Positions 6,757 to 15,094 of a stretch of DNA of 18,401 nt are shown piece by piece. Below the pieces are notes generated by a model. The model did no database searches, was not told the DNA's origin, and saw only the letters and a program-made list of their open reading frames with translations. Each line of letters begins with the position of its first letter. The stretch's first letter is position 1. The stretch is from Nitrospinota bacterium (GTDB taxonomy: Bacteria > Nitrospinota > Nitrospinia > UBA9942): contig JACRGN010000088.1 of assembly GCA_016234205.1 (NCBI GenBank), positions 1-18,401 on the forward strand. The letters run 5' to 3'. A program made the position numbers and the translations under genes.

Positions 6757-9624
6757 ATGAAACCAAATAATAAAAGAAAGTTTAGCTTTATAGAAACAAC
6801 TGCCGAAAAACTCGGCTTGATAAAAAAGCTTCGTAATAATGGAAATATTGCAGAAATTCCCCGTCTTACAGAGCCTGACAAATTAACAAACTATCCTCCG
6901 CCTGAAAGGTGGAATGACTGGGAAGAATACGAGTCTAAGAAATGGCCTGATAAAATAAAGAAAAAATATTTTATAGTCCCCACCACATGCTTTAACTGTG
7001 AGGCTGCATGCGGTCTTCTGACCTATGTTGACAAGGAGACACTTGAGGTAAGGAAGTTTGAAGGAAACCCTTATCACCCTGCAAGCCGTGGAAGAAACTG
7101 TGCAAAGGGGCCTGCGACAATCAACCAGTTAAAAGATGTTGACCGTATTCTCTATCCGTTAAAGCGGACAGGTAAAAGGGGTGAAGGGAAATGGGAAAGG
7201 GTCTCATGGGATTCTGTCCTTGATGACATTGCAGGCCGTATCAGAAAGGCAATGAATGAAAATCGGCACAATGAGATTGTCTATCATGTCGGCAGACCCG
7301 GACATGAGGGATATATGGAAAGGGTATTGCAGTCATGGGGAATAGACGGGCACAACAGCCATACCAATATATGCTCGGCAGGTGCAAGATTCGGATATGC
7401 CATCTGGCAGGGTTATGACCGCCCATCCCCTGACTATGCAAATGCAGACTTCATCCTCCTTATAAGCTCACATCTTGAGACAGGACACTATTTTAACCCA
7501 CATGCACAGCGTATTATTGAAGCAAAGATGAGGGGTGCAAAGATTGCCGTAATGGACCCGAGGCTTTCAAATACTGCAAGTATGGCAGATTATTGGATGC
7601 CTACATATCCGGGGACCGAGCCTGCAGTTCTTCTATCAATGGCTAAGGTCATACTTGATGAGGGGCTTTACAACCGCGAGTTTATCCATGACTGGGTGAA
7701 CTGGCAGGACTACAAGCCGACATTTGAAGATTTTATAAATGAACTTAAATCTGAGTATTCAAAATTCACACCTGAGTTCGCTGAAAAGGAGAGCGGTGTC
7801 CCTGCTGAGACAATAGTTAATACTGCCCGTCTCATTGGAAGGGCTGGGAGCAGGTTCTCATGCCATACATGGAGGAGTGCAGCAAGCGGCAACCTCGGAG
7901 GGTGGCAGGTTTCAAGATGCATCCATTTCCTGAGTGTCCTCACAGGGAGTGTCGGGACTTTTGGGGGGACACTGCCGAGCAGCTGGAACAAGTTTAAACC
8001 AAAGTTCTTTGACATCCCTCCTGCACAAAAATTCTGGAATGAATTAAGCTGGCCTATAGAGTATCCATTAACGCACTATGAGATGAGCCACCTATTGCCC
8101 TACTTTCTCAAAGAAGGGAGAGGCAGGTTAGATGTATATTTTACCCGTGTCTTTAATCCTGTATGGACATACCCTGACGGATTTACATGGATTGAAGCAT
8201 TAACAGATGAAAGCAAAATAGGGCTTCACATCGCACTGACACCGACATGGAATGAGACTGCATACTATGCTGATTATGTCCTCCCGATGGGTCATGCATC
8301 AGAGCGTCATGATATAAACAGCTATGAAACCCATGCAGGTGTCTGGATTGCATTCCGTCAGCCTGTTATGAGGGAGGTTGCAAAACGGATGGGTAGGAAT
8401 GTAAAATTCACATACGAGGTGAATCCCGGCGAGGTGTGGGAGGAGGATGAGTTCTGGATTGAGCTCTCATGGAGGATTGACCCTGACGGGAGTCTCGGCA
8501 TAAAAAGGCACTTTGAATCTCCTTATCGCAAAGGGGAGAAGATTACAATTGATGAATATTACCAATATATATTTGAAAATGTCCCGGGTCTGACGGAGAT
8601 TTCTAAAAAAGAAAATTTAACACCCCTATCATATATGAGAAAATATGGGACATTTGAGGTTGAAAAAAATGTTTATGAAAAACATAAGCGGGCTCTGACT
8701 CAAAAAGAGCTAAAAGGGACAACAATTGACCCGAAGACAAATCTTGTAATGAAAGATGGAAAGGCTATAGGTGTTGTTATAAACGGCAAGTCTGTTGAAG
8801 GCTTTCCAACACCATCAAGAAGGCAGGAATTTTTCTCAAAGACAATGATAGAATGGGGGTGGAGTGAATACACTCTGCCGGGATATATAAAATCGCATAT
8901 ACACTCTGACGAGATGGAAAGAGATAAGGGCGATTTCTGTCTTGTCCCTACATTTAGATTACCTACGCTTATTCATACCCGCTCAGGCAATGCAAAGTGG
9001 CTTGTAGAGATTGCACACAGAAACCCTGTATGGATACATACTTCTGATGCCGAAAGACTCGGCTTAAAGAATGGCGACTTAGTGCGGGTGAACACGGATA
9101 TTGGCTATTTCATTGATAAGGTCTGGGTAACGGAAGGGATGAGGCCCGGTGTAATAGCCTGCTCGCATCATATTGGAAGGTGGCGAAGACCACAGGACAC
9201 TGCAAATAACAGATGGGCTACAAACCTTGTTAATATTGAACAGATTGCAAAAGGGAAGTGGAAGATGAGGCTCATTCAACAGATAACACCGTTCAAGAGT
9301 GGCGATAATGATACAGAGAGAATATTCTGGCAGGACGGCGGTGTTCATCAGAATATCACATTCCCCGTCCACCCCGACCCGATAAGCGGGATGCACTGCT
9401 GGCACCAGAAGGTCAGGGTTGAGAAACCACGCATAGAAGATAAATATGGCGATGTATTTGTTGATACAAACAGGTCATTTCATATTTACAAAGAATGGGT
9501 TAATATGACCCGTCCGCCAAAGGGGGATTTAAGACGTCCAATGTGGATGAATCGTCCGTTGAAACCTGTTCCAGAGGCGTATAGAATACAGAAGTCAGAA
9601 GTCAGAAGTCAGAAGTCAGAATAA
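6757..9624 (+). CDS. Cytoplasmic molybdopterin oxidoreductase, DMSO-reductase family (SoeA-like catalytic subunit)
   Basis: A 955-residue catalytic subunit. Near the N-terminus C78-x2-C81-x3-C85 and C115 bind one [4Fe-4S] cluster (CFNCEAACG...GRNCAKG). The molybdopterin domains run from about 120 to 720, and C206 in HTNICSAGARFGY is the likely molybdenum ligand. A C-terminal dinucleotide-binding domain (from about PTFRLPTLIHTRSGNAKW) completes it. There is no twin-arginine signal before the cluster, so the enzyme should stay in the cytoplasm. Size, lack of a Tat signal, and the neighbouring four-cluster ferredoxin/NrfD, TauE, TusA and DsrE2 genes best fit sulfite dehydrogenase SoeA, which oxidises sulfite to sulfate with quinone. 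Polysulfide, thiosulfate or tetrathionate reductases are alternatives. The last 11 residues (945-955) come from an AGAAGTC-type repeat that has taken over the stop region. Confidence 0.9.
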   Translation: MKPNNKRKFSFIETTAEKLGLIKKLRNNGNIAEIPRLTEPDKLTNYPPPERWNDWEEYESKKWPDKIKKKYFIVPTTCFNCEAACGLLTYVDKETLEVRKFEGNPYHPASRGRNCAKGPATINQLKDVDRILYPLKRTGKRGEGKWERVSWDSVLDDIAGRIRKAMNENRHNEIVYHVGRPGHEGYMERVLQSWGIDGHNSHTNICSAGARFGYAIWQGYDRPSPDYANADFILLISSHLETGHYFNPHAQRIIEAKMRGAKIAVMDPRLSNTASMADYWMPTYPGTEPAVLLSMAKVILDEGLYNREFIHDWVNWQDYKPTFEDFINELKSEYSKFTPEFAEKESGVPAETIVNTARLIGRAGSRFSCHTWRSAASGNLGGWQVSRCIHFLSVLTGSVGTFGGTLPSSWNKFKPKFFDIPPAQKFWNELSWPIEYPLTHYEMSHLLPYFLKEGRGRLDVYFTRVFNPVWTYPDGFTWIEALTDESKIGLHIALTPTWNETAYYADYVLPMGHASERHDINSYETHAGVWIAFRQPVMREVAKRMGRNVKFTYEVNPGEVWEEDEFWIELSWRIDPDGSLGIKRHFESPYRKGEKITIDEYYQYIFENVPGLTEISKKENLTPLSYMRKYGTFEVEKNVYEKHKRALTQKELKGTTIDPKTNLVMKDGKAIGVVINGKSVEGFPTPSRRQEFFSKTMIEWGWSEYTLPGYIKSHIHSDEMERDKGDFCLVPTFRLPTLIHTRSGNAKWLVEIAHRNPVWIHTSDAERLGLKNGDLVRVNTDIGYFIDKVWVTEGMRPGVIACSHHIGRWRRPQDTANNRWATNLVNIEQIAKGKWKMRLIQQITPFKSGDNDTERIFWQDGGVHQNITFPVHPDPISGMHCWHQKVRVEKPRIEDKYGDVFVDTNRSFHIYKEWVNMTRPPKGDLRRPMWMNRPLKPVPEAYRIQKSEVRSQKSE

Positions 9625-9660
9625 AGACCTCTGTTTACATTCTGAATTCTGCATTGTGTA
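9582..9660. repeat. 7-nt tandem repeat (CAGAAGT) overlapping the end of the molybdoenzyme gene
   Basis: Four exact copies of CAGAAGT at 9589-9616 plus a partial one lead into the TAA of the molybdoenzyme gene. A partial inverse copy, ATTCTGAATTCTGCA, follows within 40 bases. It encodes the last 11 residues (QKSEVRSQKSE) and fills the gap up to the next start, removing any recognisable ribosome site for the exporter gene. Confidence 0.8.
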
Positions 9661-9665
9661 TTTTT

Positions 9666-10727
9666 ATGTATATCTATTTACCTGTAGCATTAACGAGTAT
9701 TAATGTCTTCATACCTATCGGACTCGGCTTGACAGTAGGCATACTCTCGGGTCTTTTCGGGGTTGGAGGCGGGTTTTTACTGACTCCCTTACTAATGATG
9801 TTTGGAATACCTTCAACAGTAGCTGTTGCAACCGGCCTGAGTCAGATGGTAGCAACATCAACCTCAGGTGCGTATGCCCACTATAAGATTGGTAATATAG
9901 ATTTCAAAATGGGATTCTATCTCCTCGTTGGCGGTTTTTTTGGGGGGGCAGCAGGGGTGCAAATCATAAAGATTTTAAAAGTAATAGGAAACGCAGATTT
10001 TGTGATAAAGATGACATATATTGTATTACTTGGGATAGTCGGGACGTATATGTTTATAGAAAGCCTCTCAAGTATGAAAAAGAAGAGGCTTGCCACGGCA
10101 GAGACAAAAAAAGAGTCTGCTATTCTACAGATACTCAAATCACTGCCACTCCAAACAAATTTTGAAAAATCAGGTGTCACCCATTCCATACTGTTACCTA
10201 TATTCTTTGGAAGCTTTGTTGGAATCCTCTCTGCAATAATGGGTGTGGGCGGGGGTTTCTTAATGGTTCCTGTAATGTTATATATCCTGAAAATGCCAAT
10301 CCATATTGTGGTTGGGACAAGCCTCTTTCAGATTCTCTTTATATGTATAGAGGTTACATTTCTTCAGGCATATACAAACCACAATGTAGATTTTATACTT
10401 GCTCTCCTTTTGCTTCTGGGTTCAACTATAGGTGCCCAGATTGGTGTAGTATTCGGCAGGAAATTAAAGGCTGAACAACTGAAGATACTTCTTGCAACAA
10501 TAGTGCTTGCAGTAGTTGTAAAAATTATTTTTGAACTTACAATAAGTCCATCAGTAATTGAAAAGTCAGAAACAAAATTGTTGATGGAACATACAGGTAT
10601 AATGAGGATCATTGCTGATATGGCAAAAAACAACGGTGCCCTATACGGCACAATATCAATAATCATCGCAATTGTTGCAGGTTTCGGTGTAGGTATTATA
10701 TTTAGAAGGGGTATAGGTGGACACTGA
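9666..10727 (+). CDS. TauE/SafE-family permease (probable sulfite/sulfonate-type anion exporter)
   Basis: A 353-residue membrane protein with about eight hydrophobic segments and the internal duplication of the TauE/SafE (DUF81) family. The glycine-rich motif appears twice: LFGVGGGFLLTPLL near the N-terminus and IMGVGGGFLMVPVM in the second half. Family members move sulfite, sulfoacetate or other sulfur anions across the inner membrane. Beside a SoeABC-like enzyme, sulfite or sulfate is the natural guess, but the substrate cannot be read from the sequence. I prefer the ATG at 9666; an in-frame TTG at 9654 is possible. Neither has a clear Shine-Dalgarno site because a repeat fills the gap. Its stop overlaps the next start as TGATG. 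Confidence 0.88.
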   Translation: MYIYLPVALTSINVFIPIGLGLTVGILSGLFGVGGGFLLTPLLMMFGIPSTVAVATGLSQMVATSTSGAYAHYKIGNIDFKMGFYLLVGGFFGGAAGVQIIKILKVIGNADFVIKMTYIVLLGIVGTYMFIESLSSMKKKRLATAETKKESAILQILKSLPLQTNFEKSGVTHSILLPIFFGSFVGILSAIMGVGGGFLMVPVMLYILKMPIHIVVGTSLFQILFICIEVTFLQAYTNHNVDFILALLLLLGSTIGAQIGVVFGRKLKAEQLKILLATIVLAVVVKIIFELTISPSVIEKSETKLLMEHTGIMRIIADMAKNNGALYGTISIIIAIVAGFGVGIIFRRGIGGH

Positions 10728-11584
10728 TGTATAAAAACATTCTTGTTGCATTTGATGATTCTGAATTCAGCAAGGCTGCACTCAAAGAGGCATCTCTCTG
10801 GGTAATGAAACATGGGGGGAAGGTAATCCTTGTCCATGCAGTTAATCCTAACAGAGAGGGGTTCGGAATTTCAAAAACAAATTTAAAAGGGCATCTGGAA
10901 AAGGCAAAAAAATTGTGCGATAAGACAGGAGAGACTGCCAAATCTGATTTCGGTATAGATATAGAATCACTGGCAATTGAGGGGGAGCCCTCTGATATCA
11001 TACTTGATATTGCCAGAGAAAAGAAGGCAGACCTTATTTCTATGGGGACTTACGGAAGGAGGAGTCTCAGGAGACTAATCTTAGGCAGTGTTACATCCCA
11101 TGTTGTTGTAAATTCACCCTGTGATGTCCTCGTTGTAAAGAAATACTGCAGTGAGTGTATAGGGAGATATGATTCAATCACACTTCCCTTTGACGGCTCA
11201 GAATTCAGCAAGAAGGCATTAAACCGTGCCTGCCAATTATCAAAGATTGATAATGCGGGCATAACTGCCGTGTATGTAATTCCCCGTTATGAAGAAATGG
11301 TTGAGTTTTTTATGACAGATTTTATAAAGGAACGTCTTATGAAAGAGTCACGGAAGATTATGGATGCGGCAGTGAAAATAGCTGAAGAACAAGGTGTATC
11401 AATAAAGACAGAAATCTTTGAAGGTCATACAGGAGACAAGATTATAGAGGCTTCAGACAAACACAAGAACAATCTGATAGTCATAGGGACATACGGATGG
11501 AGGGGTATTAATAAGGCGATTATGGGGAGCACATCTGAAAGAATACTCATTAATGCCACCTGCCCCGTGCTGCTGGTCAGGTGA
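10727..11584 (+). CDS. Tandem-domain universal stress protein (UspA family)
   Basis: This 285-residue protein has two UspA domains (about 1-142 and 148-285). Each ends in the ATP-binding signature G-x2-G-x9-G-S/T: GTYGRRSLRRLILGSVTSHV in the first and GTYGWRGINKAIMGSTSERI in the second. It is a soluble nucleotide-binding protein. Its coding region overlaps the exporter by one base (TGATG), so the two are translated together, and a role in regulating or stabilising the exporter is plausible. Usp proteins often accompany anion transporters, but a specific function cannot be assigned. Confidence 0.92.
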   Translation: MYKNILVAFDDSEFSKAALKEASLWVMKHGGKVILVHAVNPNREGFGISKTNLKGHLEKAKKLCDKTGETAKSDFGIDIESLAIEGEPSDIILDIAREKKADLISMGTYGRRSLRRLILGSVTSHVVVNSPCDVLVVKKYCSECIGRYDSITLPFDGSEFSKKALNRACQLSKIDNAGITAVYVIPRYEEMVEFFMTDFIKERLMKESRKIMDAAVKIAEEQGVSIKTEIFEGHTGDKIIEASDKHKNNLIVIGTYGWRGINKAIMGSTSERILINATCPVLLVR

Positions 11585-11588
11585 ATAT

Positions 11589-11673
11589 AGTGTCAGAGAG
11601 TCAAAGAGTCAGAGAGGCAAAGCAAAAGATTTTTTCCTCTGACACTCTGACACTTTGGCACTTTGAATCTTTT
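11589..11673. repeat. 8-nt tandem/inverted repeat between the usp and tusA genes
   Basis: The left arm begins AGTGTCAGAG (11589-11598) and continues with AGTCAAAG and AGTCAGAG units. The right arm has two overlapping copies of the exact complement CTCTGACACT (11637-11646, 11645-11654), followed by TTGGCACTTTGAATC. A T-run (TTTTTT at 11630-11635) sits between the arms. The transcript could form alternative hairpins. The repeat accounts for the whole gap except the tusA ribosome site. Confidence 0.75.
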
Positions 11674-11693
11674 AAGGAAAGGGGGGATTAAAA

Positions 11694-11936
11694 TTGGCTG
11701 AAGATATAAAAGTAGATTCTACATTAGACTGTAAGGGGTTGGTCTGTCCTGAGCCGATAGTTAAAACCAATATAGCTATCAAAAAGCTTCAGGTCGGACA
11801 GGTTCTTGTTATGGAGTCAACAGATGCCGGTGCAACCAGCGATATGCACTCATGGGCAAAGAGGACAGGGCATCAGCTGCTGAAAGAAGAAGCATCAGGG
11901 AATGTATTAAAGTTCTATGTAAAGAAGATGAAGTAA
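11694..11936 (+). CDS. tusA: TusA/SirA-family sulfur-carrier protein
   Basis: An 80-residue protein of the TusA family. The active-site region DCKGLVCPEPIVK contains C18 of the CPxP motif, which carries sulfane sulfur as a persulfide; C13 is a second cysteine common in the family. The start is TTG at 11694, supported by a strong GGGGGG Shine-Dalgarno sequence seven bases upstream; no ATG fits. In sulfur oxidisers TusA works with DsrE2 and rhodanese to pass sulfur to cytoplasmic oxidising enzymes, and here the DsrE2-type gene follows directly. No rhodanese is present in the window. This pairing is the best evidence that the cluster handles sulfur. Confidence 0.9.
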   Translation: MAEDIKVDSTLDCKGLVCPEPIVKTNIAIKKLQVGQVLVMESTDAGATSDMHSWAKRTGHQLLKEEASGNVLKFYVKKMK

Positions 11937-11939
11937 CTT

Positions 11940-12028
11940 AAGTTTCAAGTTGTAAGATGCAAGATTCAAGTAATGTCATTGCGAGCAAAGCGAAGCAATC
12001 TAAGCTTGCAACTTGTAACTTGCAACTT
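11940..12028. repeat. Composite repeat: 24-bp hairpin arms around a dispersed ATTGCGAG-type repeat
   Basis: The arms 11940-11963 and 12005-12028 are inverted copies matching at 20 of 24 positions, built of 7-8-nt units such as CAAGTT. Between them, 11975-12001 holds a sequence starting GTCATTGCGAG and ending GAAGCAATC, with terminal ATTGC/GCAAT complementarity. That inner element is of a kind dispersed in many unrelated bacterial genomes. It looks like one repeat inserted into another, or both generated at one site. The tusA stop is four bases before it, and the dsrE2 ribosome site follows. Confidence 0.8.
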
Positions 12029-12049
12029 ATTTAATTATGGGAGGTTAAT

Positions 12050-12523
12050 ATGACTGAAAAACCAAAGAGGATAGCTTTGATTGCATCAAAGGGGACGCTT
12101 GATATGGCATACCCCCCGCTTATCCTTGCCACAGCGGCTATTGCAATGGATATGGAGGCAGGGATATTCTTCACCTTTTATGGACTTGATATTATCAACA
12201 AACATAAATATAATTATCTGAAGGTTCCTCCACTCGGCAACCCGGCAATGCCTGTGCCTATGCCGAATATCCTCGGTGCATTGCCGGGGATGACAGCTAT
12301 GGCAACTATGATGATGAAAAGCTGGATGAGTAAGGCAAATGTGGCATCAATACCAAAACTCCTTGACATGGCAAGAGAGGGCGGTGTGAGGATGATTGGA
12401 TGCCAGATGACAATGGATGTAATGGGGGTTAAAAAAGAGGACCTTATTGACGGAATTGAGATTGGCGGTGCAGCCACATTCCTTGATTTTGCAGTAGATG
12501 CAAATATAAGTCTGTTTGTATAG
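12050..12523 (+). CDS. DsrE2-type protein (DsrE/DsrF/DrsH-like family)
   Basis: A 157-residue protein of the DsrE2 subgroup. It begins with the Rossmann-like strand RIALIASKGTLD, has a methionine- and proline-rich middle (about 66-93, PMPNILGALPGMTAMATMMM), and the conserved cysteine C118 in VRMIGCQMTMDVMG, the expected persulfide site. It ends with the usual GAATFLDFA motif. In sulfur-oxidising bacteria DsrE2 is a sulfurtransferase partner of TusA, often membrane-associated. The gene has a clear ribosome site (GGGAGG five bases before ATG) and follows tusA. It probably exchanges sulfane sulfur with TusA at the inner face of the membrane. Confidence 0.9.
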   Translation: MTEKPKRIALIASKGTLDMAYPPLILATAAIAMDMEAGIFFTFYGLDIINKHKYNYLKVPPLGNPAMPVPMPNILGALPGMTAMATMMMKSWMSKANVASIPKLLDMAREGGVRMIGCQMTMDVMGVKKEDLIDGIEIGGAATFLDFAVDANISLFV

Positions 12524-12631
12524 ATGGTGAAAATAACAATTTTTTTGTTAGAAAGAAAGGAGGTGAAAAAAAGGGATTGGTTCTTTAAAGATTAATGGTT
12601 AATAAGCTTTTTTGAAAGGAGGCACTATATT

Positions 12632-15016
12632 ATGTGGACTAAAATCAAAAAACTACTTCCCCCTCATCTGAAACGTATTATTTTGCTTTCCGTTGCCACA
12701 GCAAGCGTTTTTGTATTATACAATGCAGGTCTTGGGGCAAAAGAGGCAGAAGCCGGTAAAAAGTCTGCCGGACATGATTATATTATCTCTATCAACTACG
12801 AACTTGGGATGCACTGCACAGGCTTTGATTTCTCCTACTGCTGTGTACTGCCGCCATACAACAGCATTCAGGCACAGGTTGTTCGTCATGACAGATTGGA
12901 AAAATCAGCAAATAAACTCCCTAAACTGCTTGGGGCTGACCCAAAAAATCCAGAGATTTTGGTTGATGGTGAAAATAGTTATAAACTCTACTACGAGCAT
13001 GTGGATAACTCTTACTCTGAAGGCAATAAAATGGCATATTGGAATGTCCCATACGATATTAATGAAAACGGCAATCCCTATGAATCAAATGAAAATGTGG
13101 CAAATGCATATTTCCGCCACCTATATATATATTCCGACCTTGAGGGTTCAAATCCAAATAACACCAGTGTTGATAAGGACAAACTTCGTGTGGGTGTAGA
13201 AATACCTATTCCTCTTGATTCCGGACCTACCGGACAACCTGTTTCAAAAGGTTACCTGAAATACTCTGGAGAAAAGGGAACGGTGGTTTTTACAAAGAGT
13301 CCTGTTCTTGACAATGTTCCCATAGTTCTGACAAATCCAGGAATATGGGAAGCACTGGGGCTTCCGCTTACCGGTTTCACCGATAAGGATGCAGCAAAAG
13401 GAATTATGAAATTGGACGAGACTGACATCCAGCCATTTCAGATGGCTAAAGTTACGCTGGTTAATGCTAAAACCGGCAAGGCTGTGATATCTTCCACTGG
13501 CAAACCTGTATCTTTTATAGGGACAAGCCCGATTGATGTGCCAAACTGTTTTAACTGTCATGCTAATAGCAATGCAAATGGCACCAAATATGCGAAATAT
13601 AAGGATGAGTTTAATTACTGGAAATCAATTGGGGCATCTGACTGGTTTTCTCGTTTAAAGGCAACAGCCGTATCTATTTTAGAAATTCATGACGATAATC
13701 ACGGTACCGAATTTCTGAAGAACTACAATTCCAAGGCATCAGGCAACCGTCTCGGCCGTCAGCCTGTTCTCTGTCAGGATTGCCATGCTGACAATGTAAT
13801 AGCAAAACTTTCATCAAAGAAAATTGGCGATGTCGTAACTGGGAGCAAAGATGAGGTAAAATCGCAAGCTATCCCGCCACTTACTGAGGCAATCCACTCA
13901 GTGCATCAGAAGGTTCGCCCTCTTTCCGATTCAAAGGGACGCACAGGGGCATGTCAGGGTTGTCATCCTGCCCATAGGTTTGACAGGAATATGAAGGACT
14001 ATCCTATAACCAGCACAGGCGAGAATACCTTTGCCAAAGCCGATAACAGGGATGCTGCCGGCGGCTGCTTCGTTGGGCGCGATGCACATTCAAATCCTGC
14101 CGCTATGAAAGAGATAGGAGATAAAACTTCCCACCTGAATGCTATAGGGCAGTATCTACAAAAAAATGTTGCCTATGAAGGTGGCAAGTACAAGGGGCTC
14201 TGGTGTACGAATTGTCATAATCAGCTGACTCGTGAACTTTATGAACGGGATAATCTCATAAATCCTTTTAACCCCTCTGAGGGTGAGTCTATACGAGCCA
14301 AATCCATTACCCAGATTGCAAATGCACTTGGCATAAGCGAGCAGGAGCTTATCAGCAAATACATTGACCCAAAAGTACCTCTTACCGGCGATGATAAAGA
14401 TAGCGGTGTTATGCTGACATGGGACAAGAAGCGGCTTGTACCTTCAATTGCCGTTATTGAAATTGAGAATGGAGGCCCGGTTGTAACAAAAGATCAGGAT
14501 GGTGATGTAAATGTTAAAATCCTATCTGCCAATCCAAACGATGCCGGCAAATTCAAAAATGCCCTTGCTGTACCTTACGAAGCAGCAACACACGGACGCG
14601 ATTACTGGTTATCTGCCGGAGAGCCGCACTGTGCCGATTGTCATACCCCACCATTTGTCGAAGGTCAAGGTGGTGTTGCCTTCCCAATCAACCAGCCGGG
14701 CAAATATTCTCTTATGAGATATTCTAAAGGGCATGCCGGTCTTGCCTGTCAGGCATGCCATGAATCAATTCATGGACTCTATCCGGTAAGTCCCAGAATT
14801 GATAAGACTACATATAACCAGGCTGCAATGATGAACCCGGACGGGAGGCATGGGCCAGTAAAATGTGCCGCCTGTCATACAGTGAACTCCGCAGGTGTGC
14901 CAAAGATTGCTGAAAAGCAAGAATACAATGGTAAAAAGATCGGCAAAAACTTCAACTCTGCGGTAGCTTACATGCACTCAATTGCCCCTAATCTTGGCGG
15001 TGCAATTCCTAAGTAA
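12632..15016 (+). CDS. Heptaheme c-type cytochrome, periplasmic or membrane-anchored
   Basis: A 794-residue protein. A hydrophobic segment at about 17-34 ends in AKEAEAG, so it is exported by a signal peptide or kept as an anchor. Seven CxxCH heme-attachment sites start at C306, C381, C441, C525, C667, C706 and C745. The first 300 residues have no heme site but carry the unusual GMHCTGFDFSYCC block (C62, C70, C71), and C479 lies in a GGCFVGRDAH stretch. The ribosome site GGAGG is nine bases before the ATG. The protein probably transfers electrons in the periplasm for the sulfur operon, for example to or from outer-membrane acceptors, but it matches no characterised cytochrome that I can name. 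It is followed by a strong terminator. Confidence 0.88.
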   Translation: MWTKIKKLLPPHLKRIILLSVATASVFVLYNAGLGAKEAEAGKKSAGHDYIISINYELGMHCTGFDFSYCCVLPPYNSIQAQVVRHDRLEKSANKLPKLLGADPKNPEILVDGENSYKLYYEHVDNSYSEGNKMAYWNVPYDINENGNPYESNENVANAYFRHLYIYSDLEGSNPNNTSVDKDKLRVGVEIPIPLDSGPTGQPVSKGYLKYSGEKGTVVFTKSPVLDNVPIVLTNPGIWEALGLPLTGFTDKDAAKGIMKLDETDIQPFQMAKVTLVNAKTGKAVISSTGKPVSFIGTSPIDVPNCFNCHANSNANGTKYAKYKDEFNYWKSIGASDWFSRLKATAVSILEIHDDNHGTEFLKNYNSKASGNRLGRQPVLCQDCHADNVIAKLSSKKIGDVVTGSKDEVKSQAIPPLTEAIHSVHQKVRPLSDSKGRTGACQGCHPAHRFDRNMKDYPITSTGENTFAKADNRDAAGGCFVGRDAHSNPAAMKEIGDKTSHLNAIGQYLQKNVAYEGGKYKGLWCTNCHNQLTRELYERDNLINPFNPSEGESIRAKSITQIANALGISEQELISKYIDPKVPLTGDDKDSGVMLTWDKKRLVPSIAVIEIENGGPVVTKDQDGDVNVKILSANPNDAGKFKNALAVPYEAATHGRDYWLSAGEPHCADCHTPPFVEGQGGVAFPINQPGKYSLMRYSKGHAGLACQACHESIHGLYPVSPRIDKTTYNQAAMMNPDGRHGPVKCAACHTVNSAGVPKIAEKQEYNGKKIGKNFNSAVAYMHSIAPNLGGAIPK

Positions 15017-15040
15017 CATTTGATAAAGATATTTTGGAAC

Positions 15041-15078
15041 TAAAAATGGTCGGTTGCTACTACAACCGACCATTTTTA
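15041..15078. terminator. Perfect bidirectional hairpin terminator
   Basis: A 16-bp perfect stem (15041-15056 with 15063-15078) closes a six-base loop CTACTA. The GC core GGTCGGTTG/CAACCGACC is flanked by an A-run and ends in TTTTT, so it is a textbook rho-independent terminator for transcription from the left and has the same shape from the other strand. It lies 24 bases after the cytochrome stop and only 16 bases before the next start codon. Confidence 0.93.
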
Positions 15079-15094
15079 AATTTCATACAATCAG

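Noticed and set aside
11655..11672. TTGGCACTTTGAATC as a sigma-54 promoter before tusA
   Set aside because: The -24-like TGGCAC is present but no GC lies at the -12 position; the sequence is part of a tandem repeat.
5608..12028. CRISPR array
   Set aside because: Repeat units are 7-8 nt with no unique spacers, and different loci have different units.
12534..12550. Small palindrome TAACAA-TTTTT-TTGTTA before the cytochrome gene
   Set aside because: A 6-bp AT-only stem is too weak for a terminator and too simple to call an operator.
12524..12595. 23-codon frame starting right after the dsrE2 stop (MVKITIFLL...)
   Set aside because: No ribosome site before its ATG, no recognisable similarity and a length expected by chance; the purine-rich stretch at 12550-12575 explains its lysines. 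A peptide cannot be excluded.
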